Shown here: in pieces, positions 32,283 to 41,242 of the stretch
Layout: every line of letters starts with the position of its first letter
Numbering within the stretch: the first letter of the stretch is position 1
Origin: Chloroflexota bacterium
Lineage (GTDB): Bacteria > Chloroflexota > Dehalococcoidia > JACPQK01
Length of the DNA: 64,000 nucleotides
NCBI GenBank assembly: GCA_016190505.1
Contig: JACPQM010000081.1
Span: forward strand, 1 to 64,000
Reading direction: 5' to 3'
Translations under genes and position numbers: made by a program
The notes under the pieces: model-generated
The model's input: the letters and a program-made list of their open reading frames with translations, nothing else
Told to the model about the DNA's origin: nothing
The model's database searches: none

Positions 32283-32347
32283 GCAGGTTGCTGTGCAGCC
32301 TTGCGACAATGGCTCCTTTCCCGGGGGACATTTGGGGGTCTGATTTG

Positions 32348-32388
32348 ACAGATCAGACCGATCGGACTGATCGGACCGACCGGACGGT
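32348..32388. repeat. Degenerate GATCGGAC tandem repeat
   Basis: Four or so ~10-bp units read GATCAGACC, GATCGGACT, GATCGGACC, GACCGGACG just upstream of the solute-binding protein gene. They are palindromic in part (CGATCG). They could be an operator or only a simple repeat. Confidence 0.5.
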
Positions 32389-32409
32389 TATTGGAACTGG
32401 AGGCCTGAA

Positions 32410-34161
32410 ATGATGACCAGGAGACTCACTGCCCTGTTGGGCGCAGCAGTTTTCGTGCTGGCCGCCTGCGGCCCGGCGGCCACGGCCACGCCTGTCCCCA
32501 CCAGGCAGGCCCCACCCACCCTGGCGGCTACTGCGGCGCCAACATCGCAGATTGCCACGCCCACTACGCCCCCATCGGCCAAGCCCACAGCGACCCCGGC
32601 GGCCAAGCCCACGGCCGCACCCACGGTTGCGCAGGCAGCCGGGCCCAAATACGGTGGCACATTCAAGTTTGCCACCAAGGCCACTCTACCCAGTTGGGAC
32701 GGGATCGCGGTCACTGGCGGCAGCGTGCACAACGTGGTGGGCTTCATCTATGACCGTCCTCAGCGGTACAACCCGGGCCCACCCGCCTGCGAGTTCCTGC
32801 CCCGGGCGCCCTCGGCGGTGGAAAGCTGGAAGTGGGTCAATGACACCACCTTCGAAATGGCCCTTCGCCAGGGCATGCGCTTCCACAACAAGCCTCCTGT
32901 CAATGGCCGGGAGGCCGTGGCCGAAGACCTCATCTTCAGCATCATGAAGGCGGGCACCAAGCCCGGCCCCAGCATCAGCGACATCCCCGCAGTCGTGAAC
33001 CGCGCCGAAGCCGTGGACAAATACACTGTGCGCCTCCACCTGAAGCAGCCCTATACGGTGCTGCCAGACAGGCTCCCCCAGGATGCGGCCTATCTCTACG
33101 CCCCTGAGGCGGTGGGGGAGGACCTGGCCATCACCCGGGCCGAGGAGCACATCGGCACCGGCCCCTTCGTCCTCAAGGGGGACAAACCGGGCGTCAGCGT
33201 GACGTTGGAGAAGAACGCCAGCTACTGGATGAAGGGCTTCCCCTTCGTGGACCAGTTCGAGTTCAAGATGGTCCCTGACGTGGCTACCAGGTCCGCCATG
33301 TTCCGCACCGGCCAGGTGGATGTGGCCTGGCGGGAGCCTATCGCGGTGACCGAAGAGCTGACCAAGGTGGCGGGGACGACCACCCAGCGATGCGGCGACC
33401 TGCCGGCAACCACGGTGACCCTGACCCCCGACCGGCCCCCCTTCAATGACGTGCGTGTCCGCCGGGCGGTGTCCATGGCCATTGACCGGGACGCTGTGGT
33501 CAAGGTCGTCTTCAGAGGTAACGGCGACAGGCTATGGGTCCCCATCCCCCACTTCGCTGAGCCCACTTACTTGCAGAAAGAGGCCTACCCGCCAGAGGTG
33601 CGGAAGTACCTTGAGTACAACCCGGAGGAGGCCAGGAAGCTGCTCGCCGAAGCCGGCTACGCCCAGGGCCTCACCGTGAACCTCAACTACACGGCCCGCT
33701 ACACCAACAGCGCGGAGATCGCCGAGGCCCTTAACGACCAACTGGGCAAAGTGGGCATCAACGCCAAGCTAAGGGTATGGGTGGACCCCGCCTGGAGCGC
33801 CGAGCGCGAGGCCGAAAAGATGCCGGACATCATCCTTTCCCTGACCCTCGGATTCCCCGGCAGCTTCCAGTTCGTGCGGGCCTATCACTCCACCAAGGGC
33901 ATGGGCCTCAAGAAGCACGGTATCAGGGACACACAGCTTGACGAGTGGACTGAAAAGCTGACTATGACCCGCGACCCGGAAGAGCAAAAAGCACTCCAGA
34001 GGCAGCTTCAGATTCGCATGGTCGAGCAGGCTTACGAGCCCGCCGTATTTGCGGACAAGCCGGCGCTTATCCTCCATCCCTGGGTGAAGAACCTCTACTT
34101 CCAGCCCCTGTCCCTGATCCAGGCGGTGGACGTGTTCTGGACGGTGCAGGTTGACAGGTAA
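32410..34161 (+). CDS. Family 5 extracellular solute-binding lipoprotein
   Basis: The 583-residue protein is exported with a lipobox (LAACGPAA, residues ~18-21) and a Thr/Pro/Ala linker to about residue 78. It then carries the SBP_bac_5 fold: YGGTFKFATKA, WKWVNDTTFEMALRQGMRFHNKPPVNGREAVAEDLIFSI, LPATTVTLTPDRPPFNDVRVRRAVSMAIDRDAVV and YNPEEARKLLAEAGY. Such proteins feed peptides, nickel or small organics to ABC permeases, but no permease gene is nearby. Related proteins at 48509 and 51904 share the segment PPVNGRE. The placement beside M24 and hydrolase genes suggests a scavenged organic compound. Confidence 0.9.
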   Translation: MMTRRLTALLGAAVFVLAACGPAATATPVPTRQAPPTLAATAAPTSQIATPTTPPSAKPTATPAAKPTAAPTVAQAAGPKYGGTFKFATKATLPSWDGIAVTGGSVHNVVGFIYDRPQRYNPGPPACEFLPRAPSAVESWKWVNDTTFEMALRQGMRFHNKPPVNGREAVAEDLIFSIMKAGTKPGPSISDIPAVVNRAEAVDKYTVRLHLKQPYTVLPDRLPQDAAYLYAPEAVGEDLAITRAEEHIGTGPFVLKGDKPGVSVTLEKNASYWMKGFPFVDQFEFKMVPDVATRSAMFRTGQVDVAWREPIAVTEELTKVAGTTTQRCGDLPATTVTLTPDRPPFNDVRVRRAVSMAIDRDAVVKVVFRGNGDRLWVPIPHFAEPTYLQKEAYPPEVRKYLEYNPEEARKLLAEAGYAQGLTVNLNYTARYTNSAEIAEALNDQLGKVGINAKLRVWVDPAWSAEREAEKMPDIILSLTLGFPGSFQFVRAYHSTKGMGLKKHGIRDTQLDEWTEKLTMTRDPEEQKALQRQLQIRMVEQAYEPAVFADKPALILHPWVKNLYFQPLSLIQAVDVFWTVQVDR

Positions 34162-34185
34162 TCGCGCCTGTGAAAGGAGCCAGCC

Positions 34186-34989
34186 ATGCCTAAGGTGCGC
34201 ATAGACTCCACCCTGGAGATGCACTACGAGGTGGACGACTTCACCGACCCGTGGACCAAGCCGGAGACCTTCCTCCTGGTCCACGGCATAGGCCGCAACT
34301 CGAAGGTGTGGTACGCCTGGGTGCCCCGGCTGGCCCGGCGGTTCCGGGTGATACGCCCCGACCTGCGGGGCTTCGGCCAGTCCTCGCCCGTCACCGCAGG
34401 TTTCCAGTGGTCTATCAGCGGGATAGCCCGTGAGCTCAAGACGCTCCTGGACATCCTGAACGTAGACAAAGTGCACTACGTGGGCAGCATGGGGGCCGCC
34501 ACCTTCGGCTTGCAGTTCGCCCACGAGTACCCCGACCGCCTGTCGAGCCTGACCGCGTGCACCGGGCCAGCCAAGCTGGTCCACGCCGACCCCACGGCCA
34601 CCCCGGCCGCGCACCACGTGGACAGAGAGGGCATGCGCTCCTGGATAGAGGGACAGATGGACCGCCGCCTGGGTAACGAGGTCCCCCAGGGGATGAAGAC
34701 CTGGTTCACCGAGCACCTTTCCAGCGCACCCCTGGAGTCGGTGTCCACCATCGAGGACTATTTCGGCACGCTGGACCTGCGCCCGCTGCTGCCCCAGATC
34801 AAGACGCCGACGCTGGCCATCTTCGCGCAGCACCACCTTCTGCCGCTGGAGGTAGCCCTGGGCCAGTACATGGCCATCCCCAACGTCAGGCTGCTGGTGC
34901 TTCCCAGCACCGGCTATGACGTCTCCGTGGCCATGGCCGACCGGTGCGTTGACGCCGTGCTGGAGTTCGTGGACGGCCTCAAGAGGTAG
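34186..34989 (+). CDS. Alpha/beta-hydrolase-fold protein lacking catalytic Asp and His
   Basis: The 267-residue protein has an alpha/beta-hydrolase fold with the oxyanion segment LLVHGIGRNSKVW and the strand LRGFGQSS. The nucleophile Ser101 lies in YVGSMGAATFG (small-x-Ser-x-Gly). Two other triad positions are unlike active relatives. Where G-x-x-D-x-x-x-P is usual it reads FAQHHLLP, and where the terminal GH is usual it reads STGYDVS. The catalytic Asp and His therefore seem to be His and Tyr. It starts 24 bases after the solute-binding gene and is probably cotranscribed. The role may be binding, or a slower Ser-only reaction. Confidence 0.75.
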   Translation: MPKVRIDSTLEMHYEVDDFTDPWTKPETFLLVHGIGRNSKVWYAWVPRLARRFRVIRPDLRGFGQSSPVTAGFQWSISGIARELKTLLDILNVDKVHYVGSMGAATFGLQFAHEYPDRLSSLTACTGPAKLVHADPTATPAAHHVDREGMRSWIEGQMDRRLGNEVPQGMKTWFTEHLSSAPLESVSTIEDYFGTLDLRPLLPQIKTPTLAIFAQHHLLPLEVALGQYMAIPNVRLLVLPSTGYDVSVAMADRCVDAVLEFVDGLKR

Positions 34990-35034
34990 CCGCAAGGTGA
35001 AGTCCGGCGCCGCCGCGGTGCGCAGGCCTTTTTC

Positions 35035-38000
35035 TTAAGCGGCAGTCCGCCTCCTCCGGATGAAGGCTGTCAGCCCGGCCGCAGCTACCACAATCGCCGC
35101 AATCAGCCCACCGACCAGGCCCCAGCCAGGCCCACCAGGCGACGGCGGTACTCTCGCCATAAGGGCATACATGACAAGGCTGTCCGTAGTCGCGCTGATG
35201 GTACCGGAGGCGCTGTCCACCTTTGAAGCGACTTCGTTCCAGGCGCCGTCTTCCATCTCGGCGATGAAGAGGTCTGTCTCGCTGACGCCTGGGGGCACCT
35301 TGAGAGGCGAGTACCTGATCAGCACCTCCACCCCAGGGGTTATCCTGGCGCCTTGAGGGCGCAGGTCCAGAGCCGCCAGTACCTGTGTTCCGGGCGGGGC
35401 TGGCGGCGGACTGAGGTTCCAGTGGGCGCTGATGTTTACCACCGGCGTACCCTGGGGACTGAGCAACCTCGTCCCTCGCGGCAGTCTCACTGTGGCAATT
35501 CCGTCCGGAGATGTCCCAGTCAGCTCCTGGGCGGTGGCACCGGTGTCGGCGTCAATGGGGACCGCGATCGAGCTGCCCATGAGGTTGACCTCAAGGGTGG
35601 GGGGTTCTACTTTGGGCTTAACCCTCAGGATACCCCACAGACCCCCTTCGAAGAATGGGTTGCGGCCATCGCGGTAGAGGTAATCGCCGGGGATGCCCAG
35701 CACCCCGCCGGCCCCACCTTCCGGCATCGCATCAAGGGTGGCCCTGGGCACGAACTGGCGGGCATAAAGGTGCAAGCCCTCGCCATCCCGTTCAAAAGGA
35801 AAGCGGTGGCCGTTGACCGTGGCCACGTGGGGCTGTTCACCGAAGCCCTGCGCCACGTGGAAGAGGACCTGCTCTCCGACCTCCACCTCGATGAGGGGCG
35901 TTCTGGGGTCGCCGTTAGCCAGCGTGCTCAGGACACGGGCGGGGAACTTATTGTCCCGCTCTTCGAAAGGCTCGGCACGGTAGTTTATGGCCCTGTCACC
36001 CTCAATGGGCCGGTTGTACGGCATGATGTCGCGGTTCATGCGCGCGTCTTCATCATGGTAGATAAGGGCGACGTCGCGGAACCTGTTCCCGTCAGGCGTG
36101 CGTACTTCCACGTTCCAGCCCGCTTTCACCTCGCCGCCGGTCACCGGGTCGTGGTAAGTGGAGCCCGCAGGCTCGACAACGAACAGGCCATAAAGCCCGT
36201 TTTCGCCGCCCTCAAAGGGGTCGCCATAGTCCGAGATGACGAAGGAGCGTGGCACCTCAAACCTCGGGTCAATGACATACCAGTAGGTCCTGGTATCCCC
36301 AGGGGCCACAGTGGAATCATTATTCAGCCCAAAAGCGCTGCCCAGGTCATCGGCGCTCTTGATAAGCTGGGGCACAGCGAAAGAGGCACGGTCATTCTGG
36401 AGCTTGTTGGTGAAGTTTATCCGTACTACCTCGCCGATATTGGCACGAACCACCAGGGGCTCCGGCTCCCTGGAGCCGTTCCGGACCGCCTGTTCGTCCC
36501 CCGCCAGGGAATAAATTCGCCCGTTACTCTTCTCAAAGCCCTCTGTCAGCTTGATGTCTGTCTCGATAGCCACCACGTCATAGGTGCGTACCGGTATCTG
36601 GTCAACCGGTAGGCCATTCATCAGAGTGTAGCCGTTGCGCTCAAGCTTTGCCTTCAGCTCGGCCACGCTGCTCACCTGCGGGGCTGAGGGCGGATTGCCT
36701 TGGCCCTGCCGGTTCTGCGGGAAGGCCGTGGCCTCCACCGGTAGGATGCTCTGGAACGGACTGACCGGGAGAGGCTGAAGGTCAGGCTGTGGAGTATCAA
36801 GCACGCGCAGTATGCCCCAGGCATCCAGCATTTTCTCATGCATGGCGTTCATGAACACGTAATCGCCGGCTTGCAGTCCCACAGACCCGGCGGTGAAGAA
36901 GAGGTCGAAGCGCTCGGATATGCCTGCGGCCACCGTATCTCTGGGGGACTCGTTGGGGTCGAAGCGGGTCACCCGGAACCGGTGTCCTTCGAGATGGAAG
37001 GCACCCACGTCGTGTCCCGACGACTCCAGTAGGCGGATGACGGCCAGGTTCCCCACGTAGGCGCGAAAAACGGGTGTCTCCGGGTCGCCATTCTTCACTG
37101 AGGAGAATGCCAGGTGCGGCTCAGAGGCGCGGTCACCCTCGCCAAGAGGCTCCATCTTCATGTTGTAGCCACCCCGCTCGCCGCCCCGTCTCTCTCCGAC
37201 CCCGGTTACCGCATCCATCTGGTTGAGCATGAACTCGCGGAAGTCCTGGACGGGAATGCCCGGAGCTACCGGCACCCCCACATTCCTGATATCGGCGACC
37301 GCGCCGGAGCGTATCTGGGCGCCAGTGACCGGGTCATGCCAGGTGGAGCCGCGAGGCTCCTGGATGAGAGCGCCGGTGAGAGCCATGCCGAAGCCAGGCA
37401 CGGCGAAGACATGATTGTGGAAGAAGGTGGTGCCGGACTCGGCATCTGCGTAGAACTGCTGGCGGACGAACTCGACGCTGACGAACTGACCGGCAGGATG
37501 GTTATTCTCCAGCGGGCGGTCCAGTATCAGCGTGTCCCCGTCCTTGCCGACTATCTGCGCCCACTCGAAGCCGCCGTTGCGGTTGAGAGTACCGGGCAAG
37601 TTGCCGCCATCCCGGTTACGGCGGGCGACGCCAAAGCCAATGCCAATGAAGGCGTTGACCTTGAACCTCGCAGCGTTGTCCACGGTAATGCTGGTGCCCC
37701 CTGCCGGAGCGGTTGCTCTCAGTCGTGTGTTCGATGCCGTATAGGGCTGCACGCTCTGCTCGTAGGAGAGACCGGTGATAACGCCATCAGAGGCCTGGTT
37801 TTCGAACTGCACGAAGTGATAGTGCAGGTTGGACTTGAAGAACTCAAAGGTTTCCCGCGGTATTTCGCTATAGTGGATGACGTCTATGCCGTCGCCCACG
37901 TTGGCACGGACGGTGAGCTGCTCCTGAGGTTTGCGTCCGGCAAGGATGTCATCCTTGTCCTCATCCAGGACGGGCAGGGCACCCTCATCGTTCGCTATGC

Positions 38001-39969
38001 CCCGCTCCTGGTTAAGGGTGATATCCAGGGGTATGGACACCTTGACGTATTCCAGCCGGCGGGCGCCCTCCGGTATCATAGGATTGGCGTACTCCTCAGG
38101 GAATCCCTCGTTCAGGTCGCCGGACCAGGGGGAGCCGCTGCGCATGGGCGAGAAAGGCGGACGTTTGCCCAGGTGCGGCCGCAGCAGAGGGTAGGCGGGA
38201 GCTGCGTTGGAGGGGTTGAACATAATAGGCAGCCTCTTCCCTGCCGTCCCTTGTGGCGCCTGGTAGTTGGCCCAGACACGGGTGGTCTCCGGCTCGCCCA
38301 GGTATAGCGACCGCCCGGGCTGGAGATTGAAACCCAGGTCCCGCAGCAGATCGAGGGTGGGGATAGTGGGGTCTTGCCGGGCAAGCTGGTCAAGCTGTGA
38401 GACATCATCCACACGCACCCAGTTCCACACCGAGGCGTCGTATGCCGCCTCCAGTCCCGGGTCTCCCTGCGGCGGTATCTTTGTCCTTACCCAGTCGTCT
38501 ATGTTGAGGTTGGCGCTGGATGTCGGCCCGTCGGTAAGGGTGCGCCCGGAGGGCATCCTCATGCCGATAAGCTGGGTGGAGTCCACTGCCGCCGGCACAA
38601 GTCCCGCCCGCTCGGGAAGCTCAGCCAGGGCATGGAGCGGGTCAACCTGCCAGGGTGCACCGGTCTGAAGAGTGTCAAATACGCGCCAGTAAGCCCACAT
38701 GCCGACCACATAGTGATGGGCGAAGTGGCAGTGGAAGAGGAAATCTCCCGGCACGCCCTGGAGGCCGCCGGCGCCACCTTCCACCTGGACGGTGTAGGTC
38801 TCCAGCGGTCCGATGGCCTGGGAGTCCAGCCGCTGGGAGCGTGTCTGGGATGGCGGGCTCTTGGTGGGAGCCAGCCCAAAGAAGTCAACTCCGCCAGCCA
38901 GCTCGGCGGGCTCCGTGGTATAGGGGTCGAACTGCCAGCGGATGCTACCGCCGTGCAGGTGCTCGACGTGGAAGCGCTCCGAGCCGGCATGCACGATGCG
39001 GCGCTTGGTGGGGTCGCCCAGGTAGCCCCTGGGCGTGGGCGTGGGCACATCCCCGAACATGTAGGAACCGTAGTTCTGGGAGGCATCCGGGTGCCCCAGG
39101 ATTGGCTCCACCAGCTCCTGGCGGTTGAAGAAAGGCTCAGAGCGATAATTCAGCGCCCGTCCGCCGGGTCGGTAGGCGTCCTCGTTATGGGGGTCATTCA
39201 GAGGTAATGCGTTGTCTTCTCTATCAACGACCTTGAAGCTTTCATCACCAATCTCGTGGTAGATGATGGTGTCCTCGCGGAAGTCCTTGCCATTTGGGTC
39301 AACGATGATGGCTTCCCAGCCACTACGCTGAGGTTGGCCACTAACCGGATTGAGGTAGGTGGAACCTTTCGGTTCGACATTAAGCACGCCGAAGAGTCCG
39401 TGCGCCATTTGCTCCCGCATGTCGTCACCCATACTGGTGAAAACATAGGCGCCTTCCACGTTCCTCTTGTCAGGAACGAGCCAGGTATAGGTGATAGAAC
39501 GGCCGGGCGCCACGGTAGTGTTCAGGTTCAGCCCGACATTCGAGCCAGCAGACGTCCCTGGGTCAACGGGCAGCCCGTTGATATGCATACTGGCTCTGCC
39601 GCTGCGCAGCCGGTTGGTGAAGTTGATGACCACCCTGTCGCCGATGTTGGCCCGGATGACCAGGGGCTGGATGGGATCGTCTCGGAGGCCGATGCTGACC
39701 CGGCCGGGCAGGGGCCGCGCCTCTTGCGCCCGGACCGCGGGGATGTTTTCGTCCAAGACGAACATCTTCCCTTCGGGGTCATGGTCGCCAAAGCGGTTCA
39801 GGGTGATGTCCACGTCTATGGCGGAGATGTCGTATTCCTTCACCGGTGGCGCGTCTTGCGCCGCCACCGGTGTGATGGCGGCGGGGGCAATGGGAAGCAC
39901 GATGGCCAGCGCCAGCAGGAGAGCGAACCCTCTAGCAAAAACCCTCTTCGTCCGTTGCGCGTGCGTCAT
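35035..39969 (-). CDS. Giant multi-domain multicopper oxidase, membrane-anchored
   Basis: The 1644-residue exported protein has a signal peptide (RGFALLLALAIVLPIAPAAITPVAA), many cupredoxin units and, at the C terminus, an anchor (WGLVGGLIAAIVVAAAGLTAFIRRRR). The copper signature for T1/T3 sites is complete in GDFLFHCHFAHHYVVGMW (HCH-x3-H-x4-M), with upstream HVEHLHGGSIRW. Later units have NLHYHFVQF, TTFFHNHVFAVPGFGM and FHLEGHRFRVTRF, giving more His clusters than a three-domain laccase. Length and architecture resemble the large multicopper oxidases linked to manganese oxidation (MnxG-like). The substrate is unproved. It runs alone on the minus strand. Confidence 0.85.
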   Translation of the reverse strand: MTHAQRTKRVFARGFALLLALAIVLPIAPAAITPVAAQDAPPVKEYDISAIDVDITLNRFGDHDPEGKMFVLDENIPAVRAQEARPLPGRVSIGLRDDPIQPLVIRANIGDRVVINFTNRLRSGRASMHINGLPVDPGTSAGSNVGLNLNTTVAPGRSITYTWLVPDKRNVEGAYVFTSMGDDMREQMAHGLFGVLNVEPKGSTYLNPVSGQPQRSGWEAIIVDPNGKDFREDTIIYHEIGDESFKVVDREDNALPLNDPHNEDAYRPGGRALNYRSEPFFNRQELVEPILGHPDASQNYGSYMFGDVPTPTPRGYLGDPTKRRIVHAGSERFHVEHLHGGSIRWQFDPYTTEPAELAGGVDFFGLAPTKSPPSQTRSQRLDSQAIGPLETYTVQVEGGAGGLQGVPGDFLFHCHFAHHYVVGMWAYWRVFDTLQTGAPWQVDPLHALAELPERAGLVPAAVDSTQLIGMRMPSGRTLTDGPTSSANLNIDDWVRTKIPPQGDPGLEAAYDASVWNWVRVDDVSQLDQLARQDPTIPTLDLLRDLGFNLQPGRSLYLGEPETTRVWANYQAPQGTAGKRLPIMFNPSNAAPAYPLLRPHLGKRPPFSPMRSGSPWSGDLNEGFPEEYANPMIPEGARRLEYVKVSIPLDITLNQERGIANDEGALPVLDEDKDDILAGRKPQEQLTVRANVGDGIDVIHYSEIPRETFEFFKSNLHYHFVQFENQASDGVITGLSYEQSVQPYTASNTRLRATAPAGGTSITVDNAARFKVNAFIGIGFGVARRNRDGGNLPGTLNRNGGFEWAQIVGKDGDTLILDRPLENNHPAGQFVSVEFVRQQFYADAESGTTFFHNHVFAVPGFGMALTGALIQEPRGSTWHDPVTGAQIRSGAVADIRNVGVPVAPGIPVQDFREFMLNQMDAVTGVGERRGGERGGYNMKMEPLGEGDRASEPHLAFSSVKNGDPETPVFRAYVGNLAVIRLLESSGHDVGAFHLEGHRFRVTRFDPNESPRDTVAAGISERFDLFFTAGSVGLQAGDYVFMNAMHEKMLDAWGILRVLDTPQPDLQPLPVSPFQSILPVEATAFPQNRQGQGNPPSAPQVSSVAELKAKLERNGYTLMNGLPVDQIPVRTYDVVAIETDIKLTEGFEKSNGRIYSLAGDEQAVRNGSREPEPLVVRANIGEVVRINFTNKLQNDRASFAVPQLIKSADDLGSAFGLNNDSTVAPGDTRTYWYVIDPRFEVPRSFVISDYGDPFEGGENGLYGLFVVEPAGSTYHDPVTGGEVKAGWNVEVRTPDGNRFRDVALIYHDEDARMNRDIMPYNRPIEGDRAINYRAEPFEERDNKFPARVLSTLANGDPRTPLIEVEVGEQVLFHVAQGFGEQPHVATVNGHRFPFERDGEGLHLYARQFVPRATLDAMPEGGAGGVLGIPGDYLYRDGRNPFFEGGLWGILRVKPKVEPPTLEVNLMGSSIAVPIDADTGATAQELTGTSPDGIATVRLPRGTRLLSPQGTPVVNISAHWNLSPPPAPPGTQVLAALDLRPQGARITPGVEVLIRYSPLKVPPGVSETDLFIAEMEDGAWNEVASKVDSASGTISATTDSLVMYALMARVPPSPGGPGWGLVGGLIAAIVVAAAGLTAFIRRRRTAA

Positions 39970-40129
39970 TATGACAAGCCCTCTTTCCCGGGGTAAGAAT
40001 AGTTCCGCCTCAAACCCACGCAGTGCATAGGCTAGCGTCCCAAGCGTCGAGAAGCCAAGGAGGAGAGGTTAGAGAAATGTAAGAAGAATGTGAGGGGAGG
40101 GCCTCGGGGTGGTGGGTTACGGCCGGCTG

Positions 40130-40255
40130 CTACATGCCTTCACCCACATTGCGGGTCTCGGCAATAACTGGCAGTGAGCGGACGGCGTCGTGGCGCGCCT
40201 GGCGCAGCCCGTGAGCAACCAACGGTGATAGGGCGTTGTCCACCAGGAACTTCAC
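40130..40255 (-). pseudogene. Remnant of a DUF5615 PIN-like toxin
   Basis: Directly after the DUF433 gene, with a GTGA overlap, a 41-codon frame begins VKFLVDNALSPLVAHGLRQA and continues RHDAVRSLPVIAETRN. The first ~25 residues match the N terminus of DUF5615 PIN-like toxins, usual partners of DUF433 antitoxins at about 110-130 residues. The next part resembles the far C-terminal strand, so an internal stretch is missing, including most of the expected acidic nuclease residues. I read this as a deleted toxin next to a kept antitoxin. Confidence 0.6.
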
Positions 40256-40482
40256 GGGGTGGGGACCAGAGGTAGCTCCCGTTCCCGCACGGCTTCAGCG
40301 GCATAGCGCAAGGCTTCGCGGATATCCTCCGCCTGGAGGTCCGGAAACGCCTGCAAGATCTCGGCGTCACTCATGCCCTCAGCCACCATTCCCACCACAG
40401 TAGCCACGGGCAGGCGCAAGCCCCGAATGCAAGGCGCCCCGCCCATCTGGCCGGGGTCAACAGTGATTCGAGTGAACCTCAT
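40252..40482 (-). CDS. DUF433-type antitoxin
   Basis: The 76-residue protein has the DUF433 pattern MRFTRITVDPGQMGGAPCIRGLRLPVATVVGMVAEGMSDAEILQAFPDLQAEDIREALRYAAE, a small HTH-like fold found in VapB45-type antitoxins. Such proteins pair with DUF5615 PIN-like toxins. The adjacent partner is shortened to 41 codons, so the antitoxin may now act alone, for example on other toxins or on its own promoter. ATG 40482 lies downstream of a GGGAGGTGAG-like ribosome site. Confidence 0.85.
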   Translation of the reverse strand: MRFTRITVDPGQMGGAPCIRGLRLPVATVVGMVAEGMSDAEILQAFPDLQAEDIREALRYAAEAVRERELPLVPTP

Positions 40483-40637
40483 CTTGACTCACCTCCCTCC
40501 TCCTCATGGGAGGACGCCCTCTGGTCAGATTGTATCATGGCGAAACCCACCGCGTTACCAGGAGTCTGCAATGAACGTAGTGAAGGTCGTTCTTAGTAAC
40601 CTTTAGCTATTGCGCATATGAGCATATAGCCGGTGTC

Positions 40638-40648
40638 TTTGGTATAAT
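40638..40648 (+). promoter_or_regulatory. Extended -10 promoter of the acidic-repeat gene
   Basis: TATAAT at 40643-40648 is preceded by TGG, giving an extended -10 (TGn) element. No good -35 is found at the standard distance. It lies 46 bases upstream of the ATG at 40694, which has its own AGGAGGGGG ribosome site. Confidence 0.6.
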
Positions 40649-40693
40649 AGGCCGAATGGTCAATAGAACGTAACGGAGCAAGGAGGGGGTTCA

Positions 40694-41080
40694 ATGAGGC
40701 ACCTTACTATAGCAGTGCTAGCTTTAGCCTTGTTGCTGGGCTTCGGGGCCATGGCTCCAATTCACATGGTCCAGGCAGGCGACCTCGAGGATGCCCAAGC
40801 TGATTTTGAGGAAGCTGTCATGGAGGCCCAGGAGGAATTCGACGAGGCCATAGCCGAGGCCCAGGAGGACCTGGACGAGGCCCTGGCCGAAGCCGAGGAT
40901 GCCGACGAGATAGCGGATGCCCAAGCTGATTTCGAGGGAGCCGTTATCGAGGCCCAGGAGGAGTTCGACGAGGCCATAGCCGAGGCCCAGGAGGACCTGG
41001 ATGAGGCCCTGGCCGATGAGGGCGAAGAAGACGAAGAAGAAAAGGGTGATTCCGTCCTGCCTGGCGACGAAGAGCCCTGA
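40694..41080 (+). CDS. Small secreted acidic coiled-coil repeat protein
   Basis: The 128-residue protein has a signal peptide (LTIAVLALALLLGFGAMAP) followed by about 100 residues dominated by Glu, Asp and Ala. A unit EAQEEFDEAIAEAQEDLDEALAE occurs twice within a longer near-duplicate of about 45 residues; helical coiled coil is expected and the charge is extremely negative. It resembles no enzyme. It could bind cations or cover the surface. It stands alone with its own promoter and terminator. ATG 40694 follows AGGAGGGGG. Confidence 0.75.
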   Translation: MRHLTIAVLALALLLGFGAMAPIHMVQAGDLEDAQADFEEAVMEAQEEFDEAIAEAQEDLDEALAEAEDADEIADAQADFEGAVIEAQEEFDEAIAEAQEDLDEALADEGEEDEEEKGDSVLPGDEEP

Positions 41081-41104
41081 GCGATGATTCAGGCAATGCT
41101 TGTA

Positions 41105-41141
41105 GGGCCGGTGGAAATCCGCCACCGGCCCAACCTTTTTT
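41105..41141 (+). terminator. Intrinsic terminator of the acidic-repeat gene
   Basis: GGGCCGGTGG (41105-41114) pairs perfectly with CCACCGGCCC (41122-41131) over a 7-base loop and is followed after AACC by six T. This is a complete rho-independent terminator 25 bases after the stop codon. Confidence 0.9.
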
Positions 41142-41242
41142 CCGCGACAGAGGACGAGGCGGTCCGTTGCACCGCCAAGCGCTGACGCACAGACGCTCCC
41201 AGTCTGCTCTGTTACCTCCTTAGTTTCATCGAGACACCCACC

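Noticed and set aside
35353-36612. Long plus-strand frame inside the multicopper oxidase gene
   Set aside because: It is the complement of an unbroken 1644-codon gene with copper motifs, so it is a shadow.
40571-40606. Eleven-codon frame upstream of the acidic-repeat gene as a leader peptide
   Set aside because: There is no regulatory codon run, attenuator or ribosome site, and the promoter of the next gene lies after it.
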